Shown: positions 62,195 to 64,000 of the stretch, one piece after another
How positions within the stretch are numbered: position 1 is the first letter of the stretch
Layout: each line of letters opens with the position of its first letter
Assembly (NCBI RefSeq): GCF_000601455.1
Contig: NZ_AZQP01000010.1
Location: 1 to 64,000, forward strand
Length of the DNA: 64,000 nt
Direction of reading: 5' to 3'
Origin: Fervidicella metallireducens AeB
GTDB lineage: Bacteria; Bacillota; Clostridia; Clostridiales; Caloramatoraceae
Notes under the pieces: model-generated
The model's input: the letters and a program-made list of their open reading frames with translations, nothing else
What the model was told of the DNA's origin: nothing
The model's database searches: none
Program-made: the position numbers and the translations under genes

Positions 62195-63487
62195 TTATGC
62201 TACTATTTTGCTGTTGTTAACAAGGAATTCTATAACCTTATTATTAACTAGTTCTTCTTCAATTATTGGTCTTTCTGTTCTTAAAATAGTTTCTTTAACC
62301 TTTTCAACGTCCTTTGAACCGTAAATGTTTGCTATTTCTTCTGCTCTCTTTTCTACATCTTCTTCTGAAACTGTTATGTTTTCAGCTTTTGCAATTGCTT
62401 CAAGAACAAGATTTGTTTTAACTTTGTTAGCTGCAACTTCCTTAAAGTCATTCTTTATAGTATCCATTGTTATTCCCATAAGTTCAACATATTTTTCTAC
62501 TGTTAAACCTTGATATCTTAATCTATAGTCTAAGTCCCTTACCATAAATTCTATTTCTTTTTCTATCATAACTTCTGGAATTTCAACTTCTGAAGATTCA
62601 ACAGCCTTTTTAACAACTTCATCTTCAAAATCTCTCTTTGCCCTTGCTTTGTTTGATTCCTCTTGTTTCTTTCTTATATCTGACTTTAATTCTTCTAAAG
62701 TATCAAACTCAGAAGCATCCTTTGCAAATTCATCGTCTAATGCTGGAAGTTCCTTAACCTTTATTCCCTTTACAGTTACTTTGAATAATGCTGGCTTACC
62801 CTTTAATTCTTCAGCATGATAATCTTCTGGGAAAGTTACATCCACGTCTACAGTTTCTCCAATTTTAGCTCCAATTATTTGTGCTTCAAATCCTGGGATA
62901 AAAGTATTTGAGCCTATCTTAAGGTCATAATTTTCTCCCTTTCCACCTTCAAATGCTACTCCATCAATAAATCCTTCAAAGTCAATTACAGCTATATCAC
63001 CCTCTGCAACTTCTCCATCCTCTTTGTTGATTATTCTAGCACTTTTTTCTCTCATAGCATTTAATTGTACTTCTACATCTTCTTCAGTTACTGGATATTC
63101 GATTTCCTTTGCTTCTATGTTTTTATAATCCCCAAGCTTAACTTCTGGCTTTACTACTACCTTTGCAGTGTATTTAAAATCAACTTCTTTACCAATTTCA
63201 ACAATGTCTATCTCAGGATAATCAACAGGTGATATGTTGTTTTCCTTTATAGCCTGTGGATAAGTTTCTTCACAAACTATATTTATGGCATCTTCATAAA
63301 ATACACTTTCACCGTACATTTTTTCAATAATAGCCATAGGTGCTTTACCTTTTCTAAAGCCTGGAACATTAAATCTATTCACATTCTTAGAATATGACTT
63401 TTTAATAGCATCTCTAAACTTTTCTGCTGGAACTGTTATTTCCAATTTCACTACATTTGTTTCTATTCTTTCAACAGTGCAATTCAT
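62195..63487 (-). CDS. tig: Trigger factor
   Basis: This 430-residue ribosome-bound chaperone has the N-terminal ribosome-docking signature NVPGFRKGKAPMAIIEKMYG (about residues 41-60), an FKBP-type prolyl isomerase domain (GDIAVIDFEGFIDGVAFEGGKG in parts, about 160-240) and the C-terminal chaperone arms. ATG follows AGGAGGAAAAAAA. It is the first gene of the tig-clpP-clpX block. The region 63488-63647 is noncoding with no clear feature. Confidence 0.97.
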   Translation of the reverse strand: MNCTVERIETNVVKLEITVPAEKFRDAIKKSYSKNVNRFNVPGFRKGKAPMAIIEKMYGESVFYEDAINIVCEETYPQAIKENNISPVDYPEIDIVEIGKEVDFKYTAKVVVKPEVKLGDYKNIEAKEIEYPVTEEDVEVQLNAMREKSARIINKEDGEVAEGDIAVIDFEGFIDGVAFEGGKGENYDLKIGSNTFIPGFEAQIIGAKIGETVDVDVTFPEDYHAEELKGKPALFKVTVKGIKVKELPALDDEFAKDASEFDTLEELKSDIRKKQEESNKARAKRDFEDEVVKKAVESSEVEIPEVMIEKEIEFMVRDLDYRLRYQGLTVEKYVELMGITMDTIKNDFKEVAANKVKTNLVLEAIAKAENITVSEEDVEKRAEEIANIYGSKDVEKVKETILRTERPIIEEELVNNKVIEFLVNNSKIVA

Positions 63488-63647
63488 TTTTTTTCCTCCT
63501 ATTCTTGACTATGTTTTCTATTACATCAGGGCGAAAATCCACCAATCCCATTCAATATATGTATTCAATCCCTGCTATGTATATAGCTATAACATTGTAA
63601 TAATATCATACAATAAACACATATTCAAGTATATACCTGAGTTATCC

Positions 63648-63962
63648 CTACTTCAGTTTCATTATCACACGCTCGTTAGTCATTAAATTAAGATCACCTT
63701 CACTAAGCTCTTCTGACTCTGCATAATTTAAAAGCTCAATACTATAATATTTGGAAGCATTAAACACTCTGAATCCCTTAAGATTACCATTTGAATCTAT
63801 TAAATCAACCATATCTATTATTAGATTTGCTGCTGTTTCAGGTTCATATGTCCTGTTTCCAATTTGTGCTTCATCATAATTACTTGTTTCTGTACTTATT
63901 TCACTGTATGACTCATAATATATGCTAACAACATCGTGCTTTTTATCATAACAGACCCTCAC
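63648..63962 (-). CDS. DUF2283-like small protein
   Basis: This 104-residue protein begins MRVCYDKKHDVVSIYYESYS, similar to the start of DUF2283 proteins (M-x-YD-x-x-x-D-x-L/V-x-I). The rest (NLIIDMVDLIDSNGNLKGFRVFNASKYY) has the mixed pattern expected of a small beta-alpha domain. The start is GTG, eight bases after AGGGAG. Function unknown. Confidence 0.6.
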   Translation of the reverse strand: MRVCYDKKHDVVSIYYESYSEISTETSNYDEAQIGNRTYEPETAANLIIDMVDLIDSNGNLKGFRVFNASKYYSIELLNYAESEELSEGDLNLMTNERVIMKLK

Positions 63963-64000
63963 CCGAATTTCTCCCTCCTAAACTACTATAAGTAAATTAT

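Overview
The window looks like chromosome from a low-GC, anaerobic, spore-forming Clostridium (sensu lato). The bases are AT-rich, ribosome-binding sites are strong (AGGAGG/GGGGTGA), and GTG or TTG starts are common. It carries spoVB and lonB, a V-type ATPase, and a complete set of genes for fermenting glutamate by the 3-methylaspartate route, as in C. tetanomorphum-like organisms. The species itself cannot be read from this. I see no phage, insertion sequence, CRISPR array or rRNA.

Layout. 1-9.5 kb: a partial methyltransferase-like gene, a flavin reductase-like protein, a zinc phospholipase C-like protein without a signal peptide, an M29 aminopeptidase, a GntR-ABC-permease-permease operon with a 53-bp palindromic operator, and leuS. 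9.8-20.3 kb: a secreted protein, spoVB, a probable ~75-nt small RNA, pseudouridine synthases (one frameshifted), an AtoE-type carrier, a HesB/IscA-like selenoprotein read through an in-frame UGA with a bacterial-type SECIS hairpin, small hypothetical genes, tRNA-Pro(GGG) and a YhaM-type exonuclease. 20.5-29.0 kb: a nine-gene V-type ATPase operon. 29.2-35.6 kb: a small membrane protein between twin hairpins, a lipid kinase, a MoxR/DUF58/DUF4129 set (moxR frameshifted), DUF3842 and an HD-GYP phosphodiesterase. 35.7 kb: tRNA-Gly(CCC).

36.0-49.7 kb, all on the minus strand, is the metabolic core: a GntR regulator, glutamate mutase (glmS, glmL, glmE), methylaspartate ammonia-lyase, a two-subunit hydratase (probably mesaconase), citrate/citramalate lyase (citD, citE, citF), its maturation enzymes (citC, citX, citG) and glutaminase. 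Together they would convert glutamine to glutamate, 3-methylaspartate, mesaconate, citramalate, and finally acetate plus pyruvate.

49.8-55.2 kb: hypothetical genes, a short radical SAM protein, a two-gene LysO exporter, a DUF1540 protein, a TetR regulator, a Cys/Gly/His-rich gene trio that may belong to the spore, and a CPBP protease. 55.2-64 kb: a protein quality-control block (tig, clpP, clpX, lonB, lon) with engB.

The most notable observations are the hidden selenoprotein, two promoter-plus-terminator small-RNA candidates, two genes each broken by exactly one missing base, a TgpA-like membrane protein without its catalytic core, and twin hairpins that differ by a compensatory base-pair change. 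All promoter, operator and RNA calls were made by eye.
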